This document shows, one piece after another, positions 1-9,616 of a stretch of DNA of 64,000 nt. Numbering within the stretch: the first letter of the stretch is position 1; each line of letters starts with the position of its first letter. Source of the DNA: Spirilliplanes yamanashiensis (GTDB lineage: Bacteria > Actinomycetota > Actinomycetes > Mycobacteriales > Micromonosporaceae); the NCBI RefSeq assembly GCF_016863475.1, contig NZ_BOOY01000041.1, forward strand, positions 1 through 64,000, written 5' to 3'. The notes beneath the pieces are model-generated. The model was not told the origin of the DNA and made no database searches. It was given only the letters and a program-made list of their open reading frames with translations. A program made the translations under genes and the position numbers.

Positions 1-540
1 GGCGACCCCGGCGGCGCCGAGCCGCTGCCGCTGCGCGACCGGGCCCTGCTGGAGTTCCTGTACGGCACGGGCGCGCGCATCTCCGAGGCGGTCGGGCTGG
101 CCGTCGACGACCTGGACCTGCGGCACGCCGACCCGGCGGTGACGCTGCGCGGCAAGGGCGGGCACACCCGGCTCGTCCCGGTCGGCGGGTACGCGATCGC
201 GGCGGTCGACGCGTACCTGGTGCGCTCCCGGCCCGGCCTGGCCGCCCTCGGCCGGGGCACCCCGGCGGTGTTCCTCAACGCCCGCGGCGGCCCGCTGTCG
301 CGGCAGAGCGCGTGGGCGATCCTGCGCCGGGCCGCCGAGAAGGCCGGCCTGCCCGCGGCGAGCCCGCACACCCTGCGCCACTCCTACGCCACCCACCTGC
401 TCGACGGCGGCGCCGACGTGCGGGTCGTGCAGGAACTGCTCGGGCACGCCTCCGTCACCACGACGCAGGTGTACACGCTGGTCACCGTGGACCGCCTGCG
501 CGAGGTGTACGCCACCGCGCACCCTCGCGCACGGCATTGA
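1..540 (+). CDS. xerD: Tyrosine recombinase XerD, C-terminal part
   Basis: This is the 3' part of a chromosome-dimer resolution recombinase; the 5' part lies outside the window, and the reading frame is open from base 1. The visible 179 residues are the catalytic domain. It contains the first catalytic Arg in the GARISE motif, the HxLRH box ([12 protein letters not shown]), the LLGHAS motif and the nucleophile Tyr in TTQVYT. XerC/XerD resolve chromosome dimers at dif. The position just upstream of parA, scpA and scpB matches other actinobacteria, where xerD starts this segregation cluster, so XerD is preferred over XerC or a phage integrase. Confidence 0.9.
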   Translation, partial: GDPGGAEPLPLRDRALLEFLYGTGARISEAVGLAVDDLDLRHADPAVTLRGKGGHTRLVPVGGYAIAAVDAYLVRSRPGLAALGRGTPAVFLNARGGPLSRQSAWAILRRAAEKAGLPAASPHTLRHSYATHLLDGGADVRVVQELLGHASVTTTQVYTLVTVDRLREVYATAHPRARH

Positions 541-711
541 GGACCGTTCACGAAGGAGGGCGACACGCCGGGAGACTGAGCGCTGAGCGCGTGCAGCGTG
601 GCGTACAGTCGGGCATCGGCGCTCGTCGGAAGGGCCGGGCTCGCCGGGGCCCGGACGGCGGTCCGCAGCGGGAGCCGGCGATCCGTTGGCGGGTCGGGAG
701 GGGGCGTAGAC

Positions 712-1641
712 ATGGTGGGAAGCGAAGACCGTGCCGAGGCCTGGACCTCGGTGCTCCGCGAGCAGCAGAACTCCATCGGCCTCGGCGCCGACCTCGGTCC
801 CGCCGACCCGACGGCGTACACGATGCGCCGCCCGATCCCCGAGCCCATGCCGACCGACCGGCACGGCCCCGCGCGGATCATCGCCCTCGCCAACCAGAAG
901 GGCGGCGTCGGCAAGACCACCTCGACGATCAACCTGGGCGCCGCGCTGGCCGAGTACGGCCGCCGCGTCCTGCTCGTCGACTTCGACCCGCAGGGCGCGC
1001 TGTCCGTGGGCCTCGGCGTCAACCCGCACAACCTCGACCTGAGCATCTACAACCTGCTCATGCAGGACGACGTCGGCATCGAGGACGTCATCATCAAGAC
1101 CGACGTGGCGGGCCTGCACCTGCTGCCGGCCAACATCGACCTGTCGGCCGCGGAGATCCAGCTGGTCAACGAGGTCGCGCGCGAGATGGCGCTGGCCCGG
1201 GCGCTGCGCCCGATCCGCCGCGAGTACGACTACATCCTCATCGACTGCCAGCCGTCGCTGGGCCTGCTCGCCATCAACGCGCTGACCGTCGCGCACGGCG
1301 TGCTCATCCCGCTGGAGTGCGAGTTCTTCAGCCTGCGCGGCGTCGCGCTGCTGCTGGACACCATCGACAAGGTGCGCGAGCGGCTCAACTTCGACCTGGA
1401 GCTCGAGGGCATCCTGGCGACCATGTACGACAGCCGCACCACGCACTGCCGCCAGGTGCTGCAGCGCGTGGTCGAGGCGTTCGGCGACAAGGTCTACCAG
1501 ACGGTCATCACCAAGACCGTGAAGTTCCCCGAGTCCACGGTGGCGGGCGCGCCCATCACCACCCTGGACCCGGCCTCGTCGGGCGCCCGCAACTACCGGC
1601 AGCTGGCCCGCGAAGTGATCGCCGCTCAGGCCGAGCGCTGA
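712..1641 (+). CDS. parA: ParA/Soj-family ATPase
   Basis: Chromosome-partitioning-type ATPase of 309 residues. A deviant Walker A (KGGVGKTT) lies near residue 65, followed by VDFDPQG and IDCQPSLG, the classic ParA/MinD motifs. The start is taken at ATG 712 because GGGAGGGGGC sits 7 bases upstream; about 60 residues precede the P-loop. No parB is adjacent. This is the paralogue found upstream of scpA in actinobacteria (Rv1708-like), not the origin-proximal parA. A role in segregation together with ScpA/ScpB is inferred from gene order. Confidence 0.9.
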   Translation: MVGSEDRAEAWTSVLREQQNSIGLGADLGPADPTAYTMRRPIPEPMPTDRHGPARIIALANQKGGVGKTTSTINLGAALAEYGRRVLLVDFDPQGALSVGLGVNPHNLDLSIYNLLMQDDVGIEDVIIKTDVAGLHLLPANIDLSAAEIQLVNEVAREMALARALRPIRREYDYILIDCQPSLGLLAINALTVAHGVLIPLECEFFSLRGVALLLDTIDKVRERLNFDLELEGILATMYDSRTTHCRQVLQRVVEAFGDKVYQTVITKTVKFPESTVAGAPITTLDPASSGARNYRQLAREVIAAQAER

Positions 1642-1648
1642 TCCCTCC

Positions 1649-2320
1649 GTGCTCTACGCTCTGGGCCAGCCCGCGTCCCTCGCGGGGCTTTTGGTCGGAT
1701 TCCTCCTGGCTCTGACGGTCCGCGCCGTCGCCATCCGCGCCGTCACCCGCGGCCTGCGCCTCAGCTGGGACCGGGGGCCCTGGTTCAGCCCCCGCCACGA
1801 CGTCGACCCGTTCGGCGCCGTCGGCGCGGCCGTCGGCCTCGGCTGGGGCCGGCCCACCGACGTGGGCGAGGTGTCCCGCCGCCGGGGCCGCGGCGCCGCC
1901 GCCCTCGTGTTCGCCGCCGGGCCGCTCGCCGCGCTCGCCCTCGCCCAGGCGCTGCTCGCGGTGTACGCGCTGACCTACGGCACCGACCGCGAAGCGTTCC
2001 TGGTCAACACCCCCGCCATCATCATGTACGGGGTGTACGACGTCGACTTCGGCGCGCAGTTCCTGCTGTCGCTGGCCGTCGCGCCGCTGTGCTTCGCCGT
2101 CCTCGCGCTGCTGCCCATGCCGCCCCTGGACGGCTTCGGCCTGCTCTGGTGCTGCTTCCGCGCGCCCGGCCCCGGCATCGGCAAGTACAAGCACTGGTTC
2201 GCCGACAACAACATCGGCATCGCCGTGCTGCTGGCCGTCATGCTCATCCCGTTCCTGGGAACTCCGTTCTTCCTCGTCATCGACGCGGTCGCCACTCCGT
2301 TGATGAGGGTGTGGACATGA
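1649..2320 (+). CDS. Site-2-protease-like (M50-type) membrane protein lacking HExxH
   Basis: A 223-residue integral membrane protein with hydrophobic segments near residues 10-30, 90-115, 130-160 and 190-215. The pattern AAGPLAALALA followed by LPMPPLDG resembles the membrane core of M50 metalloproteases, in which the second motif carries the third zinc ligand. No HExxH is present, so it may be a degenerate or non-proteolytic relative. It lies 7 bases after parA, and its stop overlaps the scpA start (ATGA), so it is in the same operon. The start codon is GTG 1649. The family is fairly sure; activity is doubtful. Confidence 0.65.
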   Translation: MLYALGQPASLAGLLVGFLLALTVRAVAIRAVTRGLRLSWDRGPWFSPRHDVDPFGAVGAAVGLGWGRPTDVGEVSRRRGRGAAALVFAAGPLAALALAQALLAVYALTYGTDREAFLVNTPAIIMYGVYDVDFGAQFLLSLAVAPLCFAVLALLPMPPLDGFGLLWCCFRAPGPGIGKYKHWFADNNIGIAVLLAVMLIPFLGTPFFLVIDAVATPLMRVWT

Positions 2321-3339
2321 TCTCGGAAGCTGCGAACGACCTGGAAACGCCGGTGGTCTACGGTCAGCGGGTGCCCGAGCAGCTCCCCGACCAGCAGGAA
2401 CCGGTCCCGACCACCGGTTTCCAGGTCAAGCTGAGCAACTTCGAGGGCCCGTTCGACCTGCTGCTGCAACTCATCGGCAAGCACAAGCTCGACGTCACCG
2501 AGATCGCCCTGCACAAGGTCACCGACGAGTTCATCGCCTACATCCGGGCCATGGGCGACGACTGGGACCTCGGCGAGACCAGCGAGTTCCTGCTGGTCGC
2601 GGCCACCCTGCTCGACCTCAAGGCGGCCCGGCTGCTGCCCGCCGCCGACGTCGAGGACGAGGAAGACCTCGCCCTGCTGGAGGCCCGCGACCTGCTGTTC
2701 GCGCGGCTGCTGCAGTACAAGGCGTTCAAGGAGGCCGCGGCGCACATCGCCGAGCTGGAGGGCGTGGGCGTGCGCCGCTACCCGCGCGCCGTCACGCTGG
2801 AGGAGCGCTACGCCGAGGCCCTGCCCGACCTGGTGCTCGGCATCGGCGCGGACCGCCTGCTCAAGCTGGCCCTCAAGGCGCTCACCCCGAAGCCCGGCCC
2901 GCCGCAGGTCTCCATCGCCCACATCCACCAGGTGCGGGTCAGCGTCCGCGAACACGCCGGCATCCTGCGCGACCGCCTGCAACGCGCCGGCGTCGCCACG
3001 TTCACCCTGCTCACGGCCGACTGCGAGAACACCCTCGAGGTCGTCGCCCGGTTCCTGGCGCTGCTCGAGCTCTACCGCGAGGGCCTCGTCGCCTTCGACC
3101 AGCCCGAGGCCCTGGGGGAGCTCACGGTCCGCTGGACCGGCGGCGAAGCCGCCGTGGACCTCGACATCGATGAGTACGCGGGCTCGCCGCCCCCGCCGGA
3201 CACCGCCGCCACGCCGCCCGAGGCCGACGACGAGTTCCCGGACGACGACGAGTTCCCCGACGAGGAACCCGGCGACGACGAGCTCTCCGGCGACGACGAG
3301 CTCTCCGACGACGATCTGAGTGAGGAGCCGGCCCGGTGA
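2317..3339 (+). CDS. scpA: Segregation and condensation protein A
   Basis: Kleisin subunit of the SMC-ScpA-ScpB condensin, 340 residues. The ScpA family core FEGPFDLLLQLI is near residues 45-55, followed by the helical SMC-head-binding region and a C-terminal winged-helix part (CENTLEVVARFLALLELYREG). The last 50 residues are an acidic Asp/Glu tail. The ATG overlaps the previous stop, and the 3' end overlaps scpB (GTGA), which indicates translational coupling. The tail is longer and more acidic than is usual. Confidence 0.95.
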   Translation: MISEAANDLETPVVYGQRVPEQLPDQQEPVPTTGFQVKLSNFEGPFDLLLQLIGKHKLDVTEIALHKVTDEFIAYIRAMGDDWDLGETSEFLLVAATLLDLKAARLLPAADVEDEEDLALLEARDLLFARLLQYKAFKEAAAHIAELEGVGVRRYPRAVTLEERYAEALPDLVLGIGADRLLKLALKALTPKPGPPQVSIAHIHQVRVSVREHAGILRDRLQRAGVATFTLLTADCENTLEVVARFLALLELYREGLVAFDQPEALGELTVRWTGGEAAVDLDIDEYAGSPPPPDTAATPPEADDEFPDDDEFPDEEPGDDELSGDDELSDDDLSEEPAR

Positions 3340-4457
3340 CCACCGACGAGCGCCCCGATTCCCTGGCCAGCGCGGCCGCCTCCTGGGTGCCGCCGTGGGA
3401 GCGCGCGCCCCGCGCCACCGCCGCCCCCGACCCCGAGCCGGACACCGACACCGAGCCGGAGACCGACGCCGCCGCCGACTCCGACCTCGACACCGAGCCC
3501 GACCTCGATCTCGACGCCGACCTCGACGCCGACCTCGACGCCGACCTCGACGCCGAGCCCGGCGATGAGCCCGACGGTGAGCCCGGCGGTGACATCCCCG
3601 ACGAGCTGCCCGCCCTGCCGGGGGAGGCGCCCGGCGCGCCCACCGTCGACGCGCCGCAGCCCACCGGCGACCCCGACCCGCTCGAACCCGACATCCCGAT
3701 CCCGGCCGCCTTCCCCGACCCCGCGGACGACCCCGTGGGCGAGCCGGGCGACGACGGCGACGGGGGCGTCGGCGTGCCGGTGGACGCGCCCACCCCGATC
3801 GGCGACCAGCTGCCCGCCGGCGCGGTGCCCGCGCAGGGCCGCGGGCGGAAGGACACCCGGTCGCTCGGGGTGGCCGCGGACCCCCGTACCCAGGAACTGC
3901 CGCCGCTGACCGACGACGCCGACCTGCGGGCCGCCCTCGAGGCGATCCTGCTGGTCGTGGACCAGCCGGTCGCGGAGATGCAGCTCGCCCAGATCGTCGA
4001 GCAGCCCACCGAACGCGTGGCGGGGCTGCTCGAGGCGGTGTCCGCGGAGTACACGGCGGCCGGCCGCGGCTTCGACCTGCGGCGGGTCGCGGGCGGCTGG
4101 CGGCTCTACACCCGCCCGGAGTACGCGCCGTACGTCGAGCGCTTCGTCCTGGACGGCCAGACCACCCGCCTCACGCAGGCCGCGCTGGAGACCCTCGCCG
4201 TCGTCGCGTACAAGCAGCCGGTGACCCGCTCGCGCATCTCGGCCATCCGCGGTGTGAACTGTGACGGCGTCATGCGTACGCTGGTGACCCGCGGCCTCGT
4301 CGAGGAGGTCGGCACGGAACCGGAGTCGGGCGCGTACCTGTACCGCACGACCACCCTGTTCCTCGAGAAACTCGGCCTCAACTCGGTCGACCAGCTGCCG
4401 GCGCTGGCCCCCTTCCTGCCGGACGACGTGGAAGAGGAGTTCGATGCGCAACGCTGA
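3336..4457 (+). CDS. scpB: Segregation and condensation protein B with long acidic N-terminus
   Basis: ScpB of 373 residues; typical ScpB is about 180-250. The conserved winged-helix domain is the last 180 residues (about 190-370) and contains AALEAILLVVDQPV, the RGFDLRRVAGGWRLYTRPEYAPYVERF-type core (shown here in two overlapping parts: RGFDLRRVAGGW and LYTRPEYAPY) and the AVVAYKQPVTRSRI motif. The first ~190 residues are Asp/Glu/Pro/Ala-rich low complexity, with a short LDAD tandem repeat near residues 55-75. The gene starts at GTG 3336 inside the scpA stop and overlaps rluB by 14 bases. It partners ScpA and SMC in chromosome condensation. Confidence 0.93.
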   Translation: MTTDERPDSLASAAASWVPPWERAPRATAAPDPEPDTDTEPETDAAADSDLDTEPDLDLDADLDADLDADLDAEPGDEPDGEPGGDIPDELPALPGEAPGAPTVDAPQPTGDPDPLEPDIPIPAAFPDPADDPVGEPGDDGDGGVGVPVDAPTPIGDQLPAGAVPAQGRGRKDTRSLGVAADPRTQELPPLTDDADLRAALEAILLVVDQPVAEMQLAQIVEQPTERVAGLLEAVSAEYTAAGRGFDLRRVAGGWRLYTRPEYAPYVERFVLDGQTTRLTQAALETLAVVAYKQPVTRSRISAIRGVNCDGVMRTLVTRGLVEEVGTEPESGAYLYRTTTLFLEKLGLNSVDQLPALAPFLPDDVEEEFDAQR

Positions 4458-5181
4458 TCCGGATACCGCCGAACGGCTGCAGAAGGTGCTCGCCGCCGCC
4501 GGCCTCGGATCGCGGCGCGCCTGCGAGGACCTGATCTTCCGCGGCCGCGTCAAGGTGAACGGCCGGATCGCCAAGCTCGGCGACAAGGTCGACCCCGCCA
4601 CCGCCGAGATCTACGTCGACGCCGAGCGGATCATCACCGACACCAAGCTCGTCTACCTGGCGATGAACAAGCCCCGCGGCGTCGTCTCCACCATGGACGA
4701 CGAGAAGGGCCGCACCGCGCTGGCCGACTTCCTCGGCCACGTGCCGGAGCGCGTCTTCCACGTCGGCCGCCTGGACGCCGACAGCGAGGGCCTGCTGCTG
4801 CTCACCAACGACGGCGACCTGGCCAACAAGCTCATGCACCCCAGCTACGGCGTCGCCAAGACGTACCTGGCCGAGGTGGCGGGCCCGCTGCCGCGCGCCG
4901 TCGGCCGCCAGCTGCTCGCCGGCGTCGAGCTGGAGGACGGCTTCACGAAGGTCGACTCGTTCAAGCTGGTCGACACGTTCGGCAAGAGCGCCCAGATCGA
5001 GCTGGTGCTGCACGAGGGCCGCAAGCACATCGTCCGCCGCCTGATGGACGCCGTCGGCCACCCCGTGTCGCGGCTGGTCCGCACCCAGATCGGCCCGATC
5101 CGCCTCGGCGACACCCGCCCGGGCCGCACCCGCCGCCTCACCAACTCGGAGATCGCGGGCCTGTTCAAGGCCGTCTCCTAG
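4444..5181 (+). CDS. rluB: 23S rRNA pseudouridine synthase B
   Basis: A 245-residue pseudouridine synthase of the RsuA/RluB/E/F group. An N-terminal S4 RNA-binding domain (LQKVLAAAGLGSRRACEDLI, residues 12-31) is followed by the catalytic domain with HVGRLDADSEGLLLLTNDG, which contains the catalytic Asp. It converts a uridine of the large-subunit rRNA to pseudouridine. Its start lies inside scpB, so the two are translationally coupled. Its stop overlaps the stop of the convergent eamA gene in the four bases CTAG. Confidence 0.93.
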   Translation: MRNADPDTAERLQKVLAAAGLGSRRACEDLIFRGRVKVNGRIAKLGDKVDPATAEIYVDAERIITDTKLVYLAMNKPRGVVSTMDDEKGRTALADFLGHVPERVFHVGRLDADSEGLLLLTNDGDLANKLMHPSYGVAKTYLAEVAGPLPRAVGRQLLAGVELEDGFTKVDSFKLVDTFGKSAQIELVLHEGRKHIVRRLMDAVGHPVSRLVRTQIGPIRLGDTRPGRTRRLTNSEIAGLFKAVS

Positions 5182-6101
5182 GCCACCGCCTCCGGATCCC
5201 GCGCGGGGGTCGGCGCCGCCGGCCCGTCGCCGGTGTTCGCCGACGCCGTCAGCGCCAGCCCCACCACCAGCAGCGCGGCCCCGCCGAGCAGCGCCCCGGT
5301 GACCGGCTCGTGCAGCACCAGCACCCCCAGCGTGGCGGCGGTCAACGGCTCGGTGAGCGTGAGCGTGGTGGCCACGGCGGGCGGCGTCGTCGCCATCCCG
5401 CGGATCCACACCAGGTACGGCACCACGGTCGCCACCACGGTGAGATACGCGACGACGAGCAGCCCACCCGGCTCCGCCAGCCACTCGCCGGTCTGCCGCC
5501 ACGCGAACGGCAGGCTCAGCAGCGCCCCGCCCACGAACAACCCGGCCAGCAGCGGCACCCCCGCCACGCCCCGGTCGATGAGATGCCGGCTGGCCCACGT
5601 GTACAGCGCGTACGACGCCCCCGCCGCCAGCCCCGCGGCGACCCCGGCGGCGTCCAGCGACCCGCCGTCCCCGGGCGCCACGAGCAGCACCAGCCCGGCG
5701 ATGGCGATGCCGGTGGCCAGCAACCACCGCCGGCTCGGCCGATGCCCGGTCGCCGCCGCGATCGCCCCGGCCACCAGCGGCGCCGACCCGATCGCGGTCA
5801 ACGTCCCGACGGCCACCCCCGTCTCCCGGGTGGCCGTGAAGAACGACAACTGGTAGCCCGCCATGGCCGCGGCCCCGACCGCGAACCACCCGAGATGGTC
5901 CCGCACGAGCCGCCCCAGCCGCCCCCGCACCGTGACGATTGCCACGAGCCCGAGGATCAGCCCGGCCCCGGCGAGCCGCGCCGTGCCGAGCCCGACCGGC
6001 GACCCGGCTAAGGGACTGAGCGCCTGCGACGTGCCGGTGGTACCCCACAACACCCCGGCGGCCATGACAAGGAACGCGCCGGAGCGCACGGACTGGGACA
6101 C
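5178..6101 (-). CDS. EamA/DMT-family transporter
   Basis: A 307-residue inner-membrane transporter of the drug/metabolite superfamily with about ten hydrophobic helices in two EamA repeats. The first begins at VMAAGVLWGTTGTSQAL; the second contains LAAGASYALYTWASRHL and the TLTEPLTAATLGVLVLHEPV end. The substrate cannot be predicted; relatives export amino acids or metabolites. GTG 6101 is chosen because the frame upstream is featureless and the EamA motif begins about 12 residues later. It stands alone on the minus strand between rluB and cmk and shares a CTAG stop overlap with rluB. Confidence 0.85.
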   Translation of the reverse strand: MSQSVRSGAFLVMAAGVLWGTTGTSQALSPLAGSPVGLGTARLAGAGLILGLVAIVTVRGRLGRLVRDHLGWFAVGAAAMAGYQLSFFTATRETGVAVGTLTAIGSAPLVAGAIAAATGHRPSRRWLLATGIAIAGLVLLVAPGDGGSLDAAGVAAGLAAGASYALYTWASRHLIDRGVAGVPLLAGLFVGGALLSLPFAWRQTGEWLAEPGGLLVVAYLTVVATVVPYLVWIRGMATTPPAVATTLTLTEPLTAATLGVLVLHEPVTGALLGGAALLVVGLALTASANTGDGPAAPTPARDPEAVA

Positions 6102-6927
6102 CCGTCGGTCATACGCGCCCCGGCCCTCCCGGGTCAAACCGCTTCCCGCCCGCCCGCGGTTGCTGGCCTCGGCGCTTCGCTCGGATCCGGCGGCCTCACG
6201 CCCGCTCGCCCGTGAGCTGCCCCACCCTCCGACCGTCAGCGGCTCGCGGCCGGCTCGCCGCCCGCTGCTGCCTCCTGGCCCGCCGGCCGCGATCGGCTTG
6301 CCAGCTCCTGGCGCCGACCGCGGCCCGCTGGGCGTCGGCCGCGACCGCGTCGCCTTCCGCTTCGCGGCCGACGCCGGGTCTCCGCCCCTGCCGCACGTTC
6401 TCGTGCCGGGCCTCCGGCCGATCACCCGACGCGGCCAGGAGTGCCGTGTCAGGGCGACCGACGGCGTGCGTTCCGTGGGGGTGGCCTGAAGGCCGCGCGC
6501 CGTACCGACCTGGTCGGCATCGACCCGGTTGGGCGGCGGGACGCCGCCGCAGGCGTGCGCTGCCGATCCCCCGCGACGCAGTCGGTGCACGGCGGAGGGG
6601 CGATTCTCGCTGCCGTGGGCTCCGCGACCGACCCGAGCCGGGCGCGCGGGTGGGCGGGGTGCGGTACTCGGGGGCGGGGTTGGTTGTGGCTCGCGGACCC
6701 GGCAGGGGGGCGGGGGTCCGGGTGCGAGCGGAGCGAGTGGGCCGCCGCCCCCGGTGCGCGCGGGAGCGAGCGGTCCGGTGTGCGGCGGACGTGCGACATC
6801 CGGCTTTTGATCTTGGTTGGGGTGGGGCCGGGTGATGGCGGTCGGCGGTGGGTGCGGGGGACCGGGCAGAATGGGTGGGGTGCCGGGGCGGGAAGCTCGC
6901 GCCGGCGGATGGTCGAGGAGGAGAACG
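6102..6927. other. Intergenic region between eamA and cmk
   Basis: About 825 bases with no supported gene. Long open frames exist in all directions, but they are Arg/Pro/Gly-rich translations of GC-rich DNA without domains or ribosome sites. The stretch contains several GAGCGNAGCGAG-like repeats around 6720-6770. It must hold the eamA promoter and the promoter of the cmk-der unit, but I cannot place either. The strong site GGAGGAGAACG just before 6928 belongs to cmk. Confidence 0.5.
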
Positions 6928-7608
6928 GTGGCGGAAGTTTCGCGGTCCGAGCGGTGCGTGGTGGCCGTCGACGGGCCGTCCGGGTCGGGCAAATCCACCG
7001 TTTCGCGGCGTCTCGCCAGTCGGCTGGGCGGCGTCTACCTCGACACCGGGGCCATGTACCGGTCGATCACGTGGGCCGTGCTGCGGTCCGGGGTCGACCC
7101 GCAGGACGCCGACGCCGTCGCGAAGGTGGCGGCCGAGACCGAGCTCGAGATCGGCACCGATCCGCTCGCGCCGCACTTCCGGGCCGACGGGATGGACGTG
7201 GACGCCGAGATCCGCGGGCCCGAGGTGACCGCGCACGTCTCCGCCGTCGCGGCCGTGCCCGCGGTGCGCAAGCAGCTCGTCGACCAGCAGCGGGCCATCA
7301 TCGCGGCCGCCGGGCACATCGTGGTCGAGGGGCGCGACATCGGGTCCGTCGTGGCGCCCGACGCCACCCTCAAGGTCTACCTGACCGCGTCGGCCGCGGC
7401 GCGCGCGCAGCGGCGCAGCGCCGAGGTCGCCGCCGACGTCGACGCCACCGCCGCGGACCTCGCGCGCCGCGACCAGCTCGACTCGACGCGGGCCGCCAGC
7501 CCGCTGAAGCAGGCCGGCGACGCCGTCGAGCTCGACACCACGGGCATGAGCATCGACGAGGTCGTCACCGCACTGCACGATCTTCTCAAGACACGGGTGA
7601 ACGCATGA
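6928..7608 (+). CDS. cmk: Cytidylate kinase
   Basis: (d)CMP kinase of 226 residues, making CDP/dCDP from CMP/dCMP with ATP. The P-loop GPSGSGKST is at residues 16-24, followed by [10 protein letters not shown] and the [11 protein letters not shown] motif of bacterial Cmk. The C-terminal half has RAQRRSAEV and the [14 protein letters not shown] lid/Arg region. GTG 6928 is chosen because GGAGGAGAACG precedes it and only a few residues lie before the P-loop strand. The stop overlaps the der start (ATGA). Confidence 0.95.
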   Translation: MAEVSRSERCVVAVDGPSGSGKSTVSRRLASRLGGVYLDTGAMYRSITWAVLRSGVDPQDADAVAKVAAETELEIGTDPLAPHFRADGMDVDAEIRGPEVTAHVSAVAAVPAVRKQLVDQQRAIIAAAGHIVVEGRDIGSVVAPDATLKVYLTASAAARAQRRSAEVAADVDATAADLARRDQLDSTRAASPLKQAGDAVELDTTGMSIDEVVTALHDLLKTRVNA

Positions 7609-9035
7609 CCTCGCCGGAACTGTCGGACGCCGAGTTCGACGGCTGGACCGAATTCAACCTCGACGTCGACGACGAGGAGGCCGGTCAGCCGCACGCGCCG
7701 GCGCCCATCCTCGCCGTGGTGGGCCGGCCGAACGTCGGCAAGTCCACGCTGGTCAACCGCCTCATCGGCCGCCGCCAGGCCGTCGTCGAGGACGTGCCCG
7801 GCGTGACCCGCGACCGGGTGCCCTACGACGCGAACTGGAACGGGCGCCGGTTCACCGTCGTCGACACCGGCGGCTGGGAACCCGACGCCAAGGACCGCGC
7901 CGCCGCCATCGCCGCCCAGGCCGAGGCCGCCATCGCGACCGCCGACGCCGTCGTGTTCGTCGTCGACGCCACCGTCGGCGCCACCGACGTCGACGAGGCC
8001 GCCGTGAAGATGCTGCGGCGCAGCCACAAGCCCGTCATCCTGGTCGCCAACAAGGTCGACAACGCCGCCCTCGAGAACGAGGCGCACGGCCTCTGGTCGC
8101 TCGGCCTGGGCGAGCCGCACCCCATCTCCGCCCTGCACGGCCGCAACTCCGGCGACCTGCTCGACCTCATCCTCGCCGCCCTGCCCGAGCCGCCGCCGAT
8201 CATCGAGGGCGGCCCGCGCGGCCCCCGCCGCGTCGCGCTCGTCGGCCGCCCCAACGTCGGCAAGTCGTCCCTGCTCAACCGCCTCGCCCGCGAGGAACGC
8301 GCCGTCGTCGACTCCGTCGCCGGCACCACCGTCGACCCCGTCGACAGCCTCGTCGAGATGGACGGCGAGGTCTGGCAGTTCGTCGACACCGCCGGCCTGC
8401 GCAAACGCGTCAACCAGGCCTCCGGCACCGAGTACTACGCCTCCCTGCGCACCGCCGGCGCCGTCGAGGCCGCCGAGGTCGCCGTCGTGCTGCTCGACTC
8501 CGGCGAGGTCATCTCCGAGCAGGACCAGCGCGTCCTCACCTCCGTCGTCGAAGCCGGCCGCGCCCTGGTCATCGCCTTCAACAAGTGGGATCTCGTCGAC
8601 GCCGACCGCCGCTTCTACCTCGACAAGGAGATCGAACGCGAACTGCGCCGCATCCCCTGGGCGATCCGCGTCAACATCTCCGCCAAGACCGGCCGCGCCG
8701 TCGAGAAATTGGCACCGGCCCTGCGCCGCGCCCTCGCCTCGTGGGAGAAGCGCATCCCCACCGGCCAGCTCAACCAGTGGCTCACCGCCCTCGTCCAGGC
8801 CACCCCGCACCCGGTGCGCGGCGGCCGGGCGCCGCGGGTGCTGTTCGCCACGCAGGCCGGTGTCGCGCCGCCCCGGTTCGTGCTGTTCACGACCGGGCCG
8901 CTCGACGCCGGATACCAGCGGTTCGTGGAACGCAAGCTGCGCGAGGAGTTCGGCTTCGAGGGGTCGCCGATCGAGGTGTCCGTCCGGGCGCGCAAGAAGA
9001 CCGGGCCCGGCGGGCGGGGCAAAGCTCACGGGTGA
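7605..9035 (+). CDS. der: Ribosome assembly GTPase Der (EngA)
   Basis: Essential double GTPase of 476 residues acting in 50S subunit maturation. Two G domains are visible: GRPNVGKST near residue 40 with [11 protein letters not shown], and GRPNVGKSS near residue 213 with [15 protein letters not shown] and NKWDLVD are the two G4 motifs. The C-terminal KH-like domain ends with [14 protein letters not shown]. An acidic N-terminal extension of about 35 residues is usual in actinobacteria. It is coupled to cmk by a 4-base overlap and is the last conserved core gene before the tRNA. Confidence 0.96.
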   Translation: MTSPELSDAEFDGWTEFNLDVDDEEAGQPHAPAPILAVVGRPNVGKSTLVNRLIGRRQAVVEDVPGVTRDRVPYDANWNGRRFTVVDTGGWEPDAKDRAAAIAAQAEAAIATADAVVFVVDATVGATDVDEAAVKMLRRSHKPVILVANKVDNAALENEAHGLWSLGLGEPHPISALHGRNSGDLLDLILAALPEPPPIIEGGPRGPRRVALVGRPNVGKSSLLNRLAREERAVVDSVAGTTVDPVDSLVEMDGEVWQFVDTAGLRKRVNQASGTEYYASLRTAGAVEAAEVAVVLLDSGEVISEQDQRVLTSVVEAGRALVIAFNKWDLVDADRRFYLDKEIERELRRIPWAIRVNISAKTGRAVEKLAPALRRALASWEKRIPTGQLNQWLTALVQATPHPVRGGRAPRVLFATQAGVAPPRFVLFTTGPLDAGYQRFVERKLREEFGFEGSPIEVSVRARKKTGPGGRGKAHG

Positions 9036-9121
9036 CGGGTCGGTGGGGCGTGTGCGCGAGAGGTTGAGGTCTGCGCTACGCTGTACCGGCTGCCGCACGT
9101 TGGGGTTTGAGCGTGCGGCGA

Positions 9122-9195
<74 letters not shown>

Positions 9196-9212
9196 CAGAG
9201 AATTCGCAGCTC

Positions 9213-9247
9213 AGAGCCGGTTTCCTGAAGATCAGGAAACCGGCTCT
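9213..9247 (+). terminator. Hairpin terminator after tRNA-Pro
   Basis: Perfect 16-bp inverted repeat (AGAGCCGGTTTCCTGA and its complement) with a 3-base loop, starting 17 bases after the tRNA. There is no strong T-run, which is common in high-GC actinobacteria. It probably ends the tRNA transcript. Confidence 0.7.
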
Positions 9248-9452
9248 TGATCATTTGACCCCCATTTGACCCCGGGACCAGACGTACCCAGCCGGACGCC
9301 GTCGGCATGGCCCCGACCTGCGCGATCGTCGTCGTCACCCCGGGCATCCCAGTCGTGTTCAAATCGATGTGGGGCCATGGCGGCAAAGCGGGCTGGAGAC
9401 GGGGAGTGGCGGCGGCCCCTCGCGGGATCCGCCGCCACTCTCATGGACGGGG

Positions 9453-9587
9453 TCAGACCTTGAAGATGTAAAGGCCGTAGTCCCGGTCGCTGGCAAGCAC
9501 GTACTGCTTTCCGCCGATCTTGTGGACCTCGACGCCCCAGAAGTTGTTGCCGCCCTTGTCGATGAAGGCGCCGACCTCCTTCAGGCC
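9453..9587 (-). pseudogene. C-terminal fragment of an LVIVD-repeat-type protein
   Basis: About 44 residues with the motifs WGVEVH, YVLASDRDYGLYIF and a stop. This is the usual C-terminus of LVIVD-repeat (beta-propeller-like, often secreted) proteins. Upstream the frame turns into unrelated Arg/Pro-rich sequence, so the first hundreds of residues are missing. It is read as a chromosomal gene broken by insertion of mobile DNA next to the tRNA. Assignment is from the motif pattern only. Confidence 0.5.
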
Positions 9588-9616
9588 GCGCTCTGGATGC
9601 CGAGATCCATCGCCTG

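Noticed and set aside
6720-6775. GAGCGNAGCGAG repeats
   Set aside because: Short motif common in intergenic DNA of this composition; no ordered spacing.
6441-7604. Long N-terminal extension of the der frame
   Set aside because: It crosses cmk in another frame and is Arg-rich; the der start at 7605 overlaps the cmk stop as in other genomes.
9357-9370. GTTCAAATC as a second copy of the tRNA attachment site
   Set aside because: Only nine bases match the T arm; the flanks differ from the tRNA.
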